Shown here: piece by piece, positions 20,759-53,660 of the stretch
How the letters are laid out: every line of letters starts with the position of its first letter
Numbering within the stretch: the first letter of the stretch is position 1
NCBI GenBank assembly: GCA_036925085.1
Contig: JAUPFP010000018.1
Location: forward strand, 3,718,385 to 3,782,384
Reading direction: 5' to 3'
DNA length: 64,000 nucleotides
From: Brachycybe producta
Lineage: Eukaryota > Arthropoda > Diplopoda > Playtdesmida > Andrognathidae
Position numbers and translations under genes: made by a program
Notes under the pieces: model-generated
Seen by the model: the letters and a program-made list of their open reading frames with translations, nothing else
Database searches by the model: none
What the model was told of the DNA's origin: nothing

Positions 20759-23519
20759 AAGCACCATTACTGTAGTAGTCAACACTAACATAGACTGTTC
20801 TTTTCAATATAAAACATCACTTTCAAATGAAGTCAATCAAACTAAATGATAAAGTAGTTTAATGACTGTTGTTTAATGACTTAATTTATCATGATATACT
20901 GCTTGTACACAAATTAGTAACTATGCAACGAATGTGCAAACAATGGCATTATTTTTCCCATTTTATAATTTAATTTATGATTATTCGAGACTAAAGTAAC
21001 TCAAATTATATTTCACATTAGTGAATCAGCAGCTTGCTGCCAGTGTCTTTAAAAACAAGTTCAAGGCCGTTTCTAAATCGCAACTTAAAAGATTAACTAA
21101 AAACAATGAAGCCTTAGAGCTGCTTCACACGGAACACTTTGAGTGGCCATAAAAATGTTCGTTTTTAGCAGATCATTGGTAGTATCTATTACCTTCCTGG
21201 ACTGGTAACTCCCCAGAAATTTTGCGTTCCACAGATACGCGGCGTCGTTTTCTAAACAGCGCTACTAGCGGGAATATGATAAATTAAATTTCGAACTGAT
21301 GTCACGTTTAGAACCGAGTTCATTTTGTACCTATAGAGGGTGTATATTTATATCTTAGACCAGCGTTCGCAACCTTACGGACAACTAAATTCAAAATTTT
21401 AAATCTCGCGGACCACTAATATGAATTTTTGTAAAAAGATAAATACGTTTGTCAAATAATAATCAGAGAACTTCCATTTTATTAATACAAAATCTTTAAA
21501 GGTTATTTAATTGTAATAAAATTAATAAAATTAGTTTAATTATTAGAAAATAATTGAAGCTTAGGGGAGAAGCGTGTGGTGGGGAGAAACTGAACGAAAT
21601 GTAGCTCTAACGTGCCATATTTTACATGAACTGTACTAGACTCTAGTACATTTCGTCAATTTAGTGCAATATAAAGGCGAAAATTGTCATTCAGAATATT
21701 TTTTTTGTTTTATTATTAATAAAACAAAAAACAATGCAAATATTGTCTAGATTTTTCTGCGGACCACCAAAAATATCTCGCGGACCACCGTCTTAGACTA
21801 GTACCTAAAAGAAGGTAATAGTCTAAGAGAAAACAAAACGAGACTGGCTAAGATTTTACATATAAATAATACCACCAGACATAGCTGGCCTCGCTTCCGT
21901 CAGCACTTCCGCCTTAGAGCAGTCATGCAACGCCTTAACATGGAGAAGATCGGAAGTTGCCAATCCAGGAAGGTACATGTAATAGTCATCTACGAGTGAC
22001 AAACACAGCGTGCTTGTCAATGGTGATGATGATCACGGTTATTTTCTATGGTCCGTGTTTTGGCGGTAATGGTCTCCACGTGTTCTTTTTTGTAAGAAAA
22101 AAGTTTTACAAAGGTAGTCTTAAATTTTGTTCGTGTAAAAGAATTCTACGAGCGTACACAGATTTTAGAAAGGATAAATTTTTAGAATTTCTTGCGTTAA
22201 CCGATATTTTCGTGTTATCCGATTTTTTTTTTTTCGTTTTATCCGTTTATTTTTTGTGCTAAACATTTTTCACTGCATAGCATTTACGTTTTGAACGACC
22301 CTTGTATTTAGGCTTGCCATCCGTCCTCCACGAAGGCAAAAATGTCCTCCAAACAATAAATTTTATAAAAACTTAAAAACGTTTTATTATTTTTTTAACC
22401 AAAACAAATTGTTTTGGTTAAAAAAACAAACAATAAAAGCACGCTGATGCAACTTTTAAAATGTTACTTTTTTTGTAATATTTAATCAGAATAGTTAACT
22501 TATACACGGATAAGTAAAAAAATCGCATTGTTTTCGTTTGGGAGTAATAATAATTGGACAAATAGATTTTCATATGCATAACTCAAATATTATTTTATGA
22601 AGGAATTGGTAAAAGGTGTCAATTGGGATTAAGAGGAAAGAGAGGGAGGGTGGGTGTGAATTAAGTGTGAACCTGATGAAAGATGTAGATGGCTCTAGTT
22701 GCCAGTTTTTTTTTTATAAAACTGTGCAGGCACAGATGGCAATTTCCTGCTTGGCCCCAGCATATCCTTATCGCACACACACACACACACACACACAATT
22801 CAGCTTCGTTTTTTTAAAACAAAATTTCGCTTCGACAAAACTAACAAGATATGAGCTACGTCAATTGAGACTAACATACAAAAAAATAAAAATAAAATAA
22901 AAAGGGGTATATTTTTTTTTGTCGCCAACAGGATGGGTGCAACAAAAAAAAAAAAAAAAAAACACCGACCGCAGTGAATACCAACGACGGACTGGATTTC
23001 ATCCCAGTTGTACTCTAAAGCTAACCAAACAAACCCTTCGCTGCCACGATTAAACTGTTAACAAGATCAGCAGCAGCAGTGCACCGCTAAAACTTCCATT
23101 ATCTGAGAAGTACTACACCCACCAAACATGCATTGCACGCACACTAAAACACGAATTGCTTCAAGACAGTTCAAAATTTTAAACACATGATTTTTTTGTA
23201 AAAAAAACCATTTGAGAAATTAACAGCGCTGGCAGTCGCAAGCAGGTCAAGTGTCAGTCAGTCGCTCTCTCTCCTAAGGAGGGCACCGACACGTCCTCCG
23301 AATATTGCATAGTAACAAGAGAAACAGGTCCAAAGTTACTGAAGTGGAGGAGGCACTCTTCAAACACATAAAAACCAAAAAAAAAAAAGGGTGCAATTGT
23401 TGGAGAATAGAAACTTTTTCAAGTCAATTTGAATAAAAAAGAAAACATGCAATATATCGTCCGGAGAAAACCAGAGAAGAAGGTAAGTGATTTGTCATCG
23501 TGCTGCAGAAAGAAAGACT
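20759..23519. other. Intergenic region between convergent TMEM126 and AMMECR1
   Basis: It holds a degenerate repeat at about 21360-21790, bracketed by GCGTTCGCAACCTTACGGAC and repeated TCGCGGACCACC motifs (hAT-like style). A family J fragment lies at 22312-22385 and a (CA)n run at about 22777-22797. It should also contain the distal 3' UTR of AMMECR1 on the - strand. No further gene was recognised. Confidence 0.5.
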
Positions 23520-24107
23520 TCATTGAAATAACGGCCTAACTCCAGTATGGTTTACTCCGGCTGAACGGTCGCTCGGATGGACGTAAGGGTAAGGGAACGT
23601 GCCCCACATGAGATCTCTGCCACCCCAGTCTTGTTGTGACGACGGCCACGGTGACGTATAAAGTGCCGCCGGAGCAGGAGAAAAGAGGAGAGGCGGTTGT
23701 GGTGGTGGTAGCGGCATAGGACGGTGGTTTACAAACGCCGAACCCTGAGCAATGGAGGGACCTACATTTCCTCGAATGTTTGCATAGTCCCCCAACACAT
23801 TCCCCTCGAATCCCCGCTGAGGCTGAGATCGCCATGGTGATTGACAAAAAAGGCCGAAAGGCCAACTCGGACAACCGTGAGGGAAACCTAAAGATCTGCA
23901 TTGTACTGGGCCCCAATTTGAAGAGGATGAAGACGAAGGAGAAGTCATGGCGACTCCGACGGCACCACCACAAGCTCCATCTCCTCCTGCCTCGGCTCTT
24001 CCCAACTGCCACCAAATGGGGGACACTTCGTGGGAGCCGCTGAAAGACTGTCGTGTAGGTGGTGATGGTGGTTCGATGGGACTGGCCACTGCCAGGCTGG
24101 CTAAATG
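23520..24107 (-). other. 195-codon in-frame open extension after the AMMECR1 stop codon
   Basis: Immediately after TAG (24110-24108) the same frame stays open for 195 codons to a TGA ending at 23520. The predicted segment is rich in Pro, Ser and Gly, with a run of six Ser and the motif PMPLPPPQPP. It is GC-richer than its surroundings. The context after the stop is TAG CAT TTA, resembling but not matching the leaky TAG-CAR-YYA pattern. It may be 3' UTR that happens to be open (a second - strand frame, 23536-24114, is also open), or a readthrough C-terminal extension. No homologous domain was recognised. Confidence 0.4.
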
Positions 24108-43551
<19,444 letters not shown>

Positions 43552-44148
43552 GACACCAGCGCCACTTATTAAGCTATTACTACTACCACTACTGCTACTG
43601 CTACAATGGAGATGATTATTAGGGATATTATGGGTAGAAGGAATATGATGGTTATTATGGTGGTTATGATGATGGGGTAGTTGATGTTGATGATGAGGAG
43701 GATGATTATGAGGATGATGACTACTACCACTACTACTACTACCACTATGACTACAGTTCGCGCCCTTAATAATAGCCGCCGTGATTCCCTCTTCTAATGG
43801 ATCAGCAGCTCCGACTAGAGCTAACTGGCTGTAACGACGATGAAATGATGATCCGACTATGAGTTCAGTCTTCGTTATCTCCTTCTTCTGCTGCTGCTGA
43901 TCTTCTTGTTGTTGCTGCTGCTGTTCGTAGTCCTCTTCGTCGTCGTTCTCTCCACCTTCTTCTGTTTCTTCTTCGTCGTCGCCGTCTCGAAAACGAAACC
44001 CAGTTTCAACCGAAAAGCCGTTTCGACGTTCGTTCTTTGAGGTCCTTCTCCTTCGTCTTCTTCTTCTCCCCGCACTACTAACACCAGAGTCCGTCGTTGA
44101 CGCCACTGCGGTTGGGACAAAAAGCCAAAACCCACACTCACTCCACAC
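43552..44148 (-). other. In-frame 199-codon open region upstream of the AMMECR1 start
   Basis: From an ATG at 44148 the frame is open straight into MAAGCC. It encodes an Arg run, an acidic DDEEETEE segment, Gln runs, Ser runs and a long His/Pro/Asn stretch. The DNA is made of trinucleotide arrays (CTG, GTC, ATG and TAC types on the + strand). Either it is a long structured 5' UTR, or an N-terminal extension used in some isoforms. An overlapping frame (43875-44222) is also open, so openness alone is weak evidence. Confidence 0.45.
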
Positions 44149-44249
44149 GAACGTACACTTCCACGTCCGTTCCTGTCTCCGTTCAGTATCAGCTGATTCC
44201 CCTTACTGCTGGAGAATTGCACAACTTTTCACACTTGTTTCATGAGATT

Positions 44250-44400
44250 TTCTGAGCGCTCGTCTAAATAAAACTATTGCAGACGTCATCGTTACGTATT
44301 TCTATTCGGCAATATAGGAGATATTGCAATAAGATTTATCAGTGATGACGTTAGTTTGTGACGTCAACGCTCTTTAATTAGTGAGCGCTAGTATAGTCAC
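44250..44400 (-). promoter_or_regulatory. Candidate AMMECR1 promoter with CRE-like sites
   Basis: A perfect TGACGTCA lies at 44359-44366, and a related GACGTCATC lies at about 44283. They are 100 to 250 bp upstream of the open 5' region. No TATA box is evident. CREB/ATF-type control is inference. Confidence 0.4.
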
Positions 44401-45447
44401 CAAGATCGCTGTGATATCTAGGTTGAAGGTTCTTCTCATATATGTCTTCTACGGAATTATGGCACAGAAAGTACCTTGCCATCTTGTTTCCAATAAAAAT
44501 ATACAATGAAAAAAAAAGCTTTTTTTAAAACTTTAAATCAGCAACTATTTTTAATTAAAAATACGGAGTCTAAAAACTCACCAAAAAAACTAACCAGTTT
44601 AACAAACGACTTCAAAGCCGAAAATCCGCCGTTATTAAAAATGAAAATTGAAACGATAATAAATTTAATAAATATGAGTTCTATGGACACAAAATAGCAG
44701 CGTGAACAAAAATATTATTGTTGCGTATTCATGGCTAACGTACTTTGGGCAGAGGAAAAAAAAAACATGACGTAACACACTTAATGTGACCTACTTTTGT
44801 TTTCTAGTTGTCAGCGATGGTTCCGCCATCTAGTATAGAAAGTTGTAAACTCAACATTAAAGATAAGCTTCCGACAGAGTTCATTAACCTCATTTTCCAT
44901 TGAACACATTTCAATTTTCAAATATAGCCTAATGGGGAGTTATGTTTCAATATATCAGTATAATAAGTAATAATAACTTACAATAAGAACTATTGGGGCG
45001 TTTAGGCTGAGGAGCGCGCTACTCGGCCCACTTAGGGCCCCTTAAACATTTCAAAATTTATGTTTTTATAATTTTTATACATGGTTTTATGCATGAATGT
45101 ATCATTCCTGCATATACACATTATAATAATTTGATAGGTGCATATTTTATTGTTTTGATTTTATTTAATATAGATAAACCATAGCCTCCTATAGATACAG
45201 GTCTGTCAGCTTTTCATTGACTCTATGAGACATAGCTTTTCATTGACTCTATGAGACATTAAAATGGCGCCGGTTACGCATCTAAATAACACTAGAGGCG
45301 CTTTGAGTCGATGCTGAAAACGAAGGTTTGTGCATAGCCTCCTATACTAACCTAAGAGAGAAATCACACATAGAACATGTTAATCATAAATCATAGTTAT
45401 TTTCAGTTAAATTAATTTGTTATAATCAATTGTAATTTGTTTATAAA
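44401..45447. other. Intergenic sequence upstream of AMMECR1
   Basis: A duplicated AGCTTTTCATTGACTCTATG occurs at about 45209 and 45234. A CATAGCCTCCTATAG motif is shared with about 18160. No gene supported. Confidence 0.45.
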
Positions 45448-45974
45448 CTAGTGGGGTAACCCCTCATAAATGACGGGAGCAAAAATCACAGGCAATTGTG
45501 CCCAGCATTAGAATTTCTTTTCCTCCGCCCTTTTATGACGTCACACCAAGTAACAAACCCAATTAGAAATTGATGACATTCATAAAAGGGCTGAGCAAAA
45601 GAAATTCTAATGCTGGGCACAATTGCCTGTAATAAACTGTAATTTAATTTTGCTACTATTATCCCCTCCCCTTTTTATATTTGAAAGAGAAAATGAGTTT
45701 TTCATTTTCTCTGGTGTGCGCTTGCACGTCATTTGTTCCTTTTTTACTCTTTTCATTTCAATTTGAGTTACCCCTCCCACTTTTTTTCCCTCCACGTTTC
45801 TCTCTCTCTTCCCACCTCATCTACACTTTCAACCTTTTCCCCTCTCCAATTTAATATCATGGGGTTCTTGGATGGGGAGTGTGCAACATATAGTTGACCT
45901 TGAGAAAAAAGCGGTTCATGTATTCATTTTAATTTATGTCTACAGCGCTAATCAATCACACACACCCACACGAA
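45448..45974. mobile_element. Family E element, copy E4, with inner family C MITE
   Basis: AACTAGTGGGGTAACC begins it. The family C insert is at 45488-45630, then the CT-rich block, GGTTCTTGGATGGGGAGTG and a short (CA)n-like tail. Confidence 0.7.
45488..45630. mobile_element. Family C MITE, copy C8, inside E4
   Basis: ACAGGCAATTGTGCCCAGCA pairs with GCTGGGCACAATTGCCTGT. Confidence 0.85.
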
Positions 45975-46696
<722 letters not shown>

Positions 46697-47500
46697 TTAA
46701 AAAATAAAATTTATAAATAAAATTTAAAAATAAAATTTAAAAATAAAATTTAAAAATAAAATTTAAAAATAAAATTTAAAAATAAAATTTAAAAATAAAA
46801 TTTAAAAATAAAATTTAAAAATAAAATTTAAAACTGAAATTTAAAAACAAAATTCAAAACTGAAATTTAAAAATAAAATTCAAAACTAAAATTTGGGAAC
46901 GAAATTTAAAAATGAAATTAAAAACTGAAATTTAAAAATGAAATTAAAAACAAATTTAAAAATAAAATTAAAAACTGAAATTTAAAAATAAAATTTAAAA
47001 ATAAAATTAAAAACTAAAATTAAAAACTGAAATTTAAAAACAAAATTTAAATCTGAAATTTAAAAATAAAATTAAAAACTAAAATTTAAAAATAAAATTT
47101 AAAAATAAAATTAAAACTGAAATTTAAACTGAATTTGAAACTGAAATTTAAAAACAAAATTTAAAACTGAAATTTAAAAATAAAATTAAAAACTAAACTT
47201 TAAAAATAAAATTTAAAAATAAAATTAAAAATAGAATTCAAAACTAAAATTTAAAAATGAAATTAAAAACTAAAATTTAAAGCTAAAATTTAGAAATGAA
47301 ATTAAAAACTGAAATTTAAAAATGAAATTAAAGACTGAAATTTAAAAATAAAATTAAAAACTGAAATTTAAAAATTAAATTAAAAATAGAATTAAAAACT
47401 AAAATTTAGAAATTAAATTAAAAACTGAAATTTATTTAAAAAAAAATAAAAACTGAAATTTAAAAATAACATTTATTAAAAAATAATCTGAATAAAAAAT
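46697..47500. repeat. AT-rich minisatellite, unit about 13 bp
   Basis: The unit AAAAATAAAATTT repeats about 60 times. Near-perfect units lie at the left (46700-46830) and increasingly variable ones (CTGAAATTT, GAAATTAAAA) to the right. Confidence 0.9.
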
Positions 47501-47579
47501 TACATTTATCATTTTATGTTATTTACATATACTTTTATTAATTAAGATTAAAACGATTTGAATTTGATTATTCAAAACG

Positions 47580-48300
47580 ATATTCATTTTTGCAAGATTC
47601 CTCCCCTCTTGTCTTGTAATACTTTCGGCTCTCTCGTCTGCTTATGAAATAGCAGACGATATTTTCGCTGTGATTCAAAAGAAGGAAGTTCCCGCGCAGG
47701 TAGTGCTCCTTGCACTATGAGCACTCCTGGAGTTCTATGGGGATCGCGGCTGTCGACTCTCGATCAGCGCAGCCGTTTCGATTAGCTATTGCTATTATGG
47801 GGTTCGCAAGTAATCAGACAGTGTAATTTGAATAGATAGGATTTTATTCAAATTATTTCGTTTAAATGAATTTTACATATGAGTGAGTTAGCAACCCCAA
47901 ACGAGAAGAATATGGCTTGTGTCGTCCCCGTAGGAGTTTGGCCTCAGTCGTCGTCTATTTGTCTGTTCATAATCGCTTTCCGTGGCTCCTCTTATCCAAG
48001 CGCCGTAGCTGCTTTCTGTTGTCTTTGTCGTCTGCTCGCTTTCTTGATGTCGCTTGTCGGCGGTGGCTCTTTAGCCCAAGCGCCGTCACTAAGTGCAAAC
48101 ACCCATCGTCGTCTGCTTATCTTTGCAATACGTATCAGAGATGCTATTTTAGTTACAAATGTGCAGACCGGGCAGAGCCTCCGGCTGCAACGTACATCAA
48201 GGCAAATTCGACTCTCTTCGAAAGTGAGAGGCCAAGAATATATACACGTGCTAACCAAGTCACGTGATATATCTCCGGCCAATCATCTCCGAAGTTAACC
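47580..48300. other. GC-richer unexplained segment
   Basis: The composition rises sharply after the minisatellite. A 139-codon frame (47879-48298, +) and a 96-codon frame on the other strand (47992-48282) overlap. Neither resembles a known family. GTAGCTGCTTTCTG and the repeated AAGCGCCGT words suggest internal duplication. It could be a promoter-proximal exon, part of an LTR, or a decayed element. Confidence 0.35.
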
Positions 48301-49116
48301 ATATCAATTTAGGACATTTTTGAATCGGGCCACCATAATAGTCTATGGTGACCACAAGAAATACAATCAATCAGAGTTTATTTCAATACCTAGCATTGGG
48401 CCAGTAATGGGGTTTACTGTCCCAATGCTAGCCTATGTGAAAGTTGTAAATGATCGAAGAAAGTTTGTTAGTAGTAAAGGATTCGAAGAAAATCTCAATA
48501 AATTAATGCTATTTATTTAAAAGGGGTTAAGTGAAAGTGGCTTTTATGCCTTGGGTAAAGAGTAAGAGATTGAGGGCAGACCACATCCGGTTGCCATGAC
48601 AACACAAGCAAGAGAAAGACAGAGGTAATGACGTCAATATGCATGACGTCACGCCAATGTTGCTAGAGAGAAAAACGGGGTCGTTACATTTTCTTCAAAA
48701 TATTTTTTCTTCTTCAAATTTTTCACATTTAAAAAGTATTTGTTTCCTCCTTATGTTTCCATTTAATCAAATGAATAACACAAAACAACCAAACATAGTA
48801 ATACATTTCAAAATGGCGGCTATCAAGTAACCGGTTAAAATAAGAGAAGCTTTCAGTCCAAGGTCATGAAATTCTGTCACAGCAACTTGAAAGGCGCCGC
48901 ACGAGAGTTTCCCTTCTGTGTATATCCTTATTCTGTGGCCTTACCGAACACTATTAGCCCGAAATAACGCTTCGTCTAAAGAACTCATGACTCATCTGGC
49001 ATAAACGCACCACTGATAGAAACAACTAGCAGCTGTTAGAGACAGCATGAACGATTCGTTTTCCCCATTTCGAATTGGTTTGATAAATGATAAGTGGTCT
49101 AATGTCATTATGTCAT
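48301..49116. other. Unassigned sequence with two CRE sites and a YY1-type motif
   Basis: TGACGTCA occurs twice, at 48629-48636 and 48644-48651, and AAAATGGCGGC at 48810-48820. This arrangement resembles a core promoter on the + strand, but no downstream gene is recognisable before the transposons at 49.1 kb. Confidence 0.35.
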
Positions 49117-49234
49117 ATTGCCGTCTTATCTTTTTACATAGGAAACCGATCGTAGAGGCACGCTAGCAGTACCATCTATTGTCCAATGACCATAGCAGAC
49201 AAGTCTAGCAGACAGCTAAATGATTCTCTAAGAT
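49117..49234. repeat. Left terminal inverted repeat of a 0.7-kb element
   Basis: About 110 bp are complementary to 55872-55979, including GCACGCTAGCAGTACCATCT. The element they bound was later split by the LTR retroelement. Confidence 0.8.
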
Positions 49235-49257
49235 CTTTTTTGACAGTAGTTTTGATG

Positions 49258-49655
49258 TGTGGTGGTTATGATGTAGGTTGATTACAAAAGTAGAGTACTA
49301 AATATTCAGACTTTTAGAAAATATTAAAAGAATTCCAAGAACACACAACCACTCAATGAAGAACTAGAAAAGTAACGAACTTTATTAACAAAAACTGAAT
49401 TTTACATTTTACAAAATAGACAATTGTAGCAAAGAGAAAGAACAGCTGAAGGCAAAAACAAAAATGTTTTAGAAGGGTGAATGAAACTTGAAAATATAAG
49501 AAAGGGTCCTTCTAGAAGGTTCTAGAAGGTCTAGAAGGTTCTAGAAGGGCCAAACAGTAAAACAATAGAGAAAGAGGTCCTTCTAGAAAGTTTTGAAAGC
49601 AAAATGTATAACTAGGTCACTGTCAATGACCTGGTGATATTGTATGAACTCTACA
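49258..49655 (-). repeat. LTR of the Ty3/gypsy fossil (left copy, 3' LTR)
   Basis: It begins TGTGGTGG and ends CTCTACA in + strand terms. A purine-rich tract (AGAAGGGGAGTCC on the - strand) borders it internally. GATG precedes it at 49254-49257. The two LTRs differ in length but are closely similar where they align. Confidence 0.85.
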
Positions 49656-49725
49656 GGACTCCCCTTCTAGTGACAATGATACATACTTAATAATAAAAAA
49701 GAATAGAAAAAAATATCATATTGAA

Positions 49726-52724
49726 TCAATTAGACGTGATGGGAAACAGACAGTTCGACCAGAACGAGTTCTCTGTAATAGCTCTGGCTTGTGCAAATGT
49801 GTTGTTATGCTGGTGTCTTCTGAACCAGAGCTGTGTGAAGGCTGCTTGGGCGATGCTTCCGGAGCTAAAAAAAGCAGGCTTAACCCTATCAACTGACACT
49901 GTGACTAATTTACCATTACGGTCAATGGTGAGTGTTTTACCATCAGCAGCATGTGATATCACTGCAAAAGGACCTTCGTAGGGAGGTTGCAGGGGTTAGC
50001 GGATGAGGTCGATCCGGGGAAAAACGTGAGAGGCTTTAGCTAATTTGGGGTTAATAAAAAACTTGTCCAATGTTGAATGTGAGGATGTCATGACAGGTCG
50101 AAGATCTCGCATGACGTGTTTCAGACGGATGATAAATTCACTCTGATTCTCGCTGTCGTCATTGGAAATTGTGGTATAGAACTCCTGTGGAAGGCCTATT
50201 GTTGTTCTGTACACCAGTTCTGCAGATGAAGCCTTGATGTCCTCCTTGACAGCAATGCGAATCCCCAAAAGTGCAAGGGGCAGTTTTTCTGTCCAGCGCT
50301 CTGTAAGGTGAGCCATAAGTGCAGCTTTCAAACATCGATGAAATCGCTCAATTAAACCATTGGCTTGTGCGTGGTATGTGGTTGTACGGATGCGTGTCAC
50401 ACCAAGGGTTGTTGTCAATGAAGAAAACAACCTGGATTCAAATTCCCGTAATTGATCAGTCGTGACATATTGAGGACAACCGAACCGAGCAACTCAACCA
50501 GAAATAAAGGCACTGGCCACAGTCTTGGCTGATTTGTCTTTAATGGGAATACATTCAGGCCATCTGGTAAAGCGATCAGAGCAGATTAGGCAATAAACAA
50601 ATCTGTCAGATGGTGGTAAGAGCCCGATGAGGAAATCTCGAATCTGGTGGACCGAAAGATGTTGGTGGGGCTTTAATATGATGATGTACTTTAGCACGCT
50701 GGCTTCGAAAATGTGCTTTCGAAGCTTGATTGGTACGTAGACTCTTGTTCTCCCTGTTGAAATATCACACCATATACTAGAATTTGACGTGGGAATGTTT
50801 ACCTTCTTCATGCATAATCCTAATGGTTTTTGGAGGAGCATTTGGAGTTCTAAATCCCCCTCTTGAGCATGGGACAGGTCATCGCATCAGACTGTGTTAA
50901 CATCTATCCTGGAAAGGGCATCAGCAACATAGAGGTTCCGGAAATGTGTTGTATGTCTGTGGAAAATTGGCTGATGTAATCTACCTGATGCTCCTGACGT
51001 GGTGGGCAGTCTCGATCAGGCTTTGTGGTAAAGGCAATAATCAGCGGTTTGTGATCAGTGACGATGTGAAAAGTACGACACTCGAGCATATGGCGGAAAA
51101 ATGTGACAGACATGTAAACTGCTAACAGTTCCCGGTCATATGCACTAAACTTTGCTTGAGCTGCATTGAAATGTTTTGAAAAGAAGCCAAGTGGTTCCCA
51201 AGTGTTGCTTTCTGGATTGAGTTGCTCAGCAGCACCCCCAAATGATTTTTCAGCGGCATCCACAATGAGCTGGATTTCAAAAAGAGGATTGAGGTCGCTA
51301 AGCACAGTTGCTGCTGCTAATGCAAATTTTGATTTTTCAAAGGCAGCAATTGTGGGGCATTCCACGAGATTGAATAATTTTTATGTACCGTACCGCCAAG
51401 GTATGAATGAAGAGGTTCCAGTATTGTAGCTGCCATTGGTATGAGTCGACGATAAAAGTTAATGATCCCTAGGTACTCCCTTAGTTTCTTTGCTGTTGGT
51501 GGTAGAGGAAAGTCTTGAATTGCCTTCATGCGGTCTTCAGGAGGAGTGATGCCTGCAGGAGATACATTGAAACCAAGAAAAATTATTTCTTTTTGACCAA
51601 AAACACATTTTTCAGGGTTGACAATGACACTGTATTCCGCTAATCTTTTGAATAAGATGCAGAGGTGTTCCATGTGTTGTGTTTCATCATTAGATGCGAT
51701 GAGAATGTCATCAATATAGGCGTATGCAAAGTCCGATCCCCATATGATTTCATCGATGAACCGTTGGAATGTTTGTTCTGTATTTCGAAGTCCAAATGGC
51801 ATCGTAACATACTCGAATAATCCAAAAGAAGTTTGATGGCTGTTTTTGGGATGTCCGCAGGTTCCACTGGAATTTGGTTGTAGGCACGAATGAGATCGAC
51901 AGTAGAAAAGATTTTTCTACCAGACAAATTTGCTGTGAAATCTTGCATATTAGGCACAGGATACTGTAATAGTGTTCAAAGCACGATAGTCACCACATGG
52001 TCTCCAATCACCTGACTTTTTGGGTACCAAGTGGAGTGAGCTGGCCCAGCTGCTCGATGAAGGTCAGACTATTCCCAAGTTAACCATTTGTTGAAATTCA
52101 GCTTTTGCAGCAAGAAGTTTGTCCGGAGCCAGGCATCGAAACTTGCAGGAAACAGATAGACCAGTGGTTATGATTTTGTGTGTGACGTTGTCCTTAATAG
52201 GTGTATGGTTTGTTGATGGTCGAAACAGGTCAGGGAATACAGAAAAAAGGTTGTGGTAGGGGGAGTTTTGGGCTATCACTTTAATGGAGTGACATGTGCT
52301 GTGTGCCAGAAACCCCCCACACCAGCCCAGTGTTAGAGTCATGGAGGCACTGCTGCTTGAGATTGACTAACAAACTGAAATGTCGCAGAAAATCCACCCC
52401 AATGATTGGGCATGTAACATTGGCTATTACAAAGGGGAACCTCATCTCATGTCGCAAACCCAGGTCAACCACTGTGAGGCATTCTCCAAATACAGGTATG
52501 GTGGAGCCATTTGCTGCAAAGAGGTGGCAGCTGATTTTTGGGGAAAATTTTGTACCTGTTTCCAGTGGCAATGCTGACACATCAGAGCCAGTGTCAATGA
52601 GGAACTGTAGGCCGGACAATTTGTCGGTGACAAATAAGCAACTTGTGGTGAGCCCGTCAATATCTGTCACTTCTAATGTTGGGCTGATTCGTTTCCCGAT
52701 GCAAAGATGCATGGAGCATGGCAT
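49726..52724 (-). pseudogene. pol-like region of the Ty3/gypsy fossil
   Basis: Recognisable domains from 5' to 3' on the - strand are protease (about 52281-52724), reverse transcriptase (about 51317-52342), RNase H (about 50904-51365) and integrase with its C-terminal tail (about 49726-50841). It is inactive. Overlapping + strand frames, such as 52294-52956, are shadows. Confidence 0.9.
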
Positions 52725-52979
52725 TTCTTTGCATTTTTACCAAATCTCTTATGATAGTAACACAAGCCATTGGTACTTGTGTTGCTGTTGTTTCGGTGGT
52801 GACTGTTACTGCGCCCTCGTGAACGGTCTCAATGCTGAAATTGCCGTGTCATGTTCCTGTTGGCAAGAGTTAGTTCTTCAACAAGTTTTTCTAACCGCTC
52901 AATGCGTTGCAGTTGAATACTTTTCTGAGACACGCTTGAAATGCTGCGCGAAATGACCTCAACAATTTTGTCAGCCATC

Positions 52980-53537
52980 TCACTTAGTGTCGAGAGCAGT
53001 AGAGTTTACTTGTGCACTTAGGACCATTTGTACAGTAGGAGGAAGCTGCTGCATCCATGCAGATTTGATAGCTTTGTCAGTGTAATTTGAACCAACCAAT
53101 TGCTTCAGGTCCAGAAGCAATTGGCTTGGCTTATGGTCACCGAGTTCAAATTTTGAAGAAAGTTGGTGCAATTTTTGGTCTTCGGAAACACCAAAAGGGC
53201 AAATTAAATGTTCCTTTATTTTGGGAAATTTGTTCTCTTCGTCACTGACAAGAGTATCTCGAATGGCTTTCAGGTATTCAGGTGCCAGGATAGACAAGAC
53301 ATGGTCACACTTTGTTTCATCTTTTGATATGTGTCTTTTACAAAATTGAGCTTCAATTTGTACAAACCAAAGATCAGGGTCATCAGGCCAGAATGCAGGA
53401 AGTTTCATCTCAACTGCAGATATCTCATTAGGGAAATCTCCTGGAGCTCCAAAAGACAAGATGGCTGAGCTAGGGCCAGCTGTAGTTTGCTGCTTGGGTT
53501 TGGTGTCAGAGTTCTCCATCATATTCAATACACACAA
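52980..53537 (-). pseudogene. gag-like region of the Ty3/gypsy fossil
   Basis: It contains the segment KLPAFWPDDPDLWFVQIEAQ, which is typical of CsRn1-like gag proteins. It is part of a broken element. Confidence 0.85.
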
Positions 53538-53660
53538 AATAATTATTCAGTTAGTTCAGAGCACAGTACTGTTGTTGACTGCAGAATTACTGGTTGATTG
53601 CAGAATTTAATTTATGAGTTAAATTAAACAATAAAGATTTAATAGTAGGCACGACTTATA

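Noticed and set aside
43875-44222. 115-codon Arg/Ser-rich frame
   Set aside because: It is an alternate reading of the triplet-repeat 5' region of AMMECR1, at most an upstream ORF.
52294-52956. 220-residue + strand open frame
   Set aside because: It lies opposite the pol-like region of the Ty3/gypsy fossil and has no features of its own.
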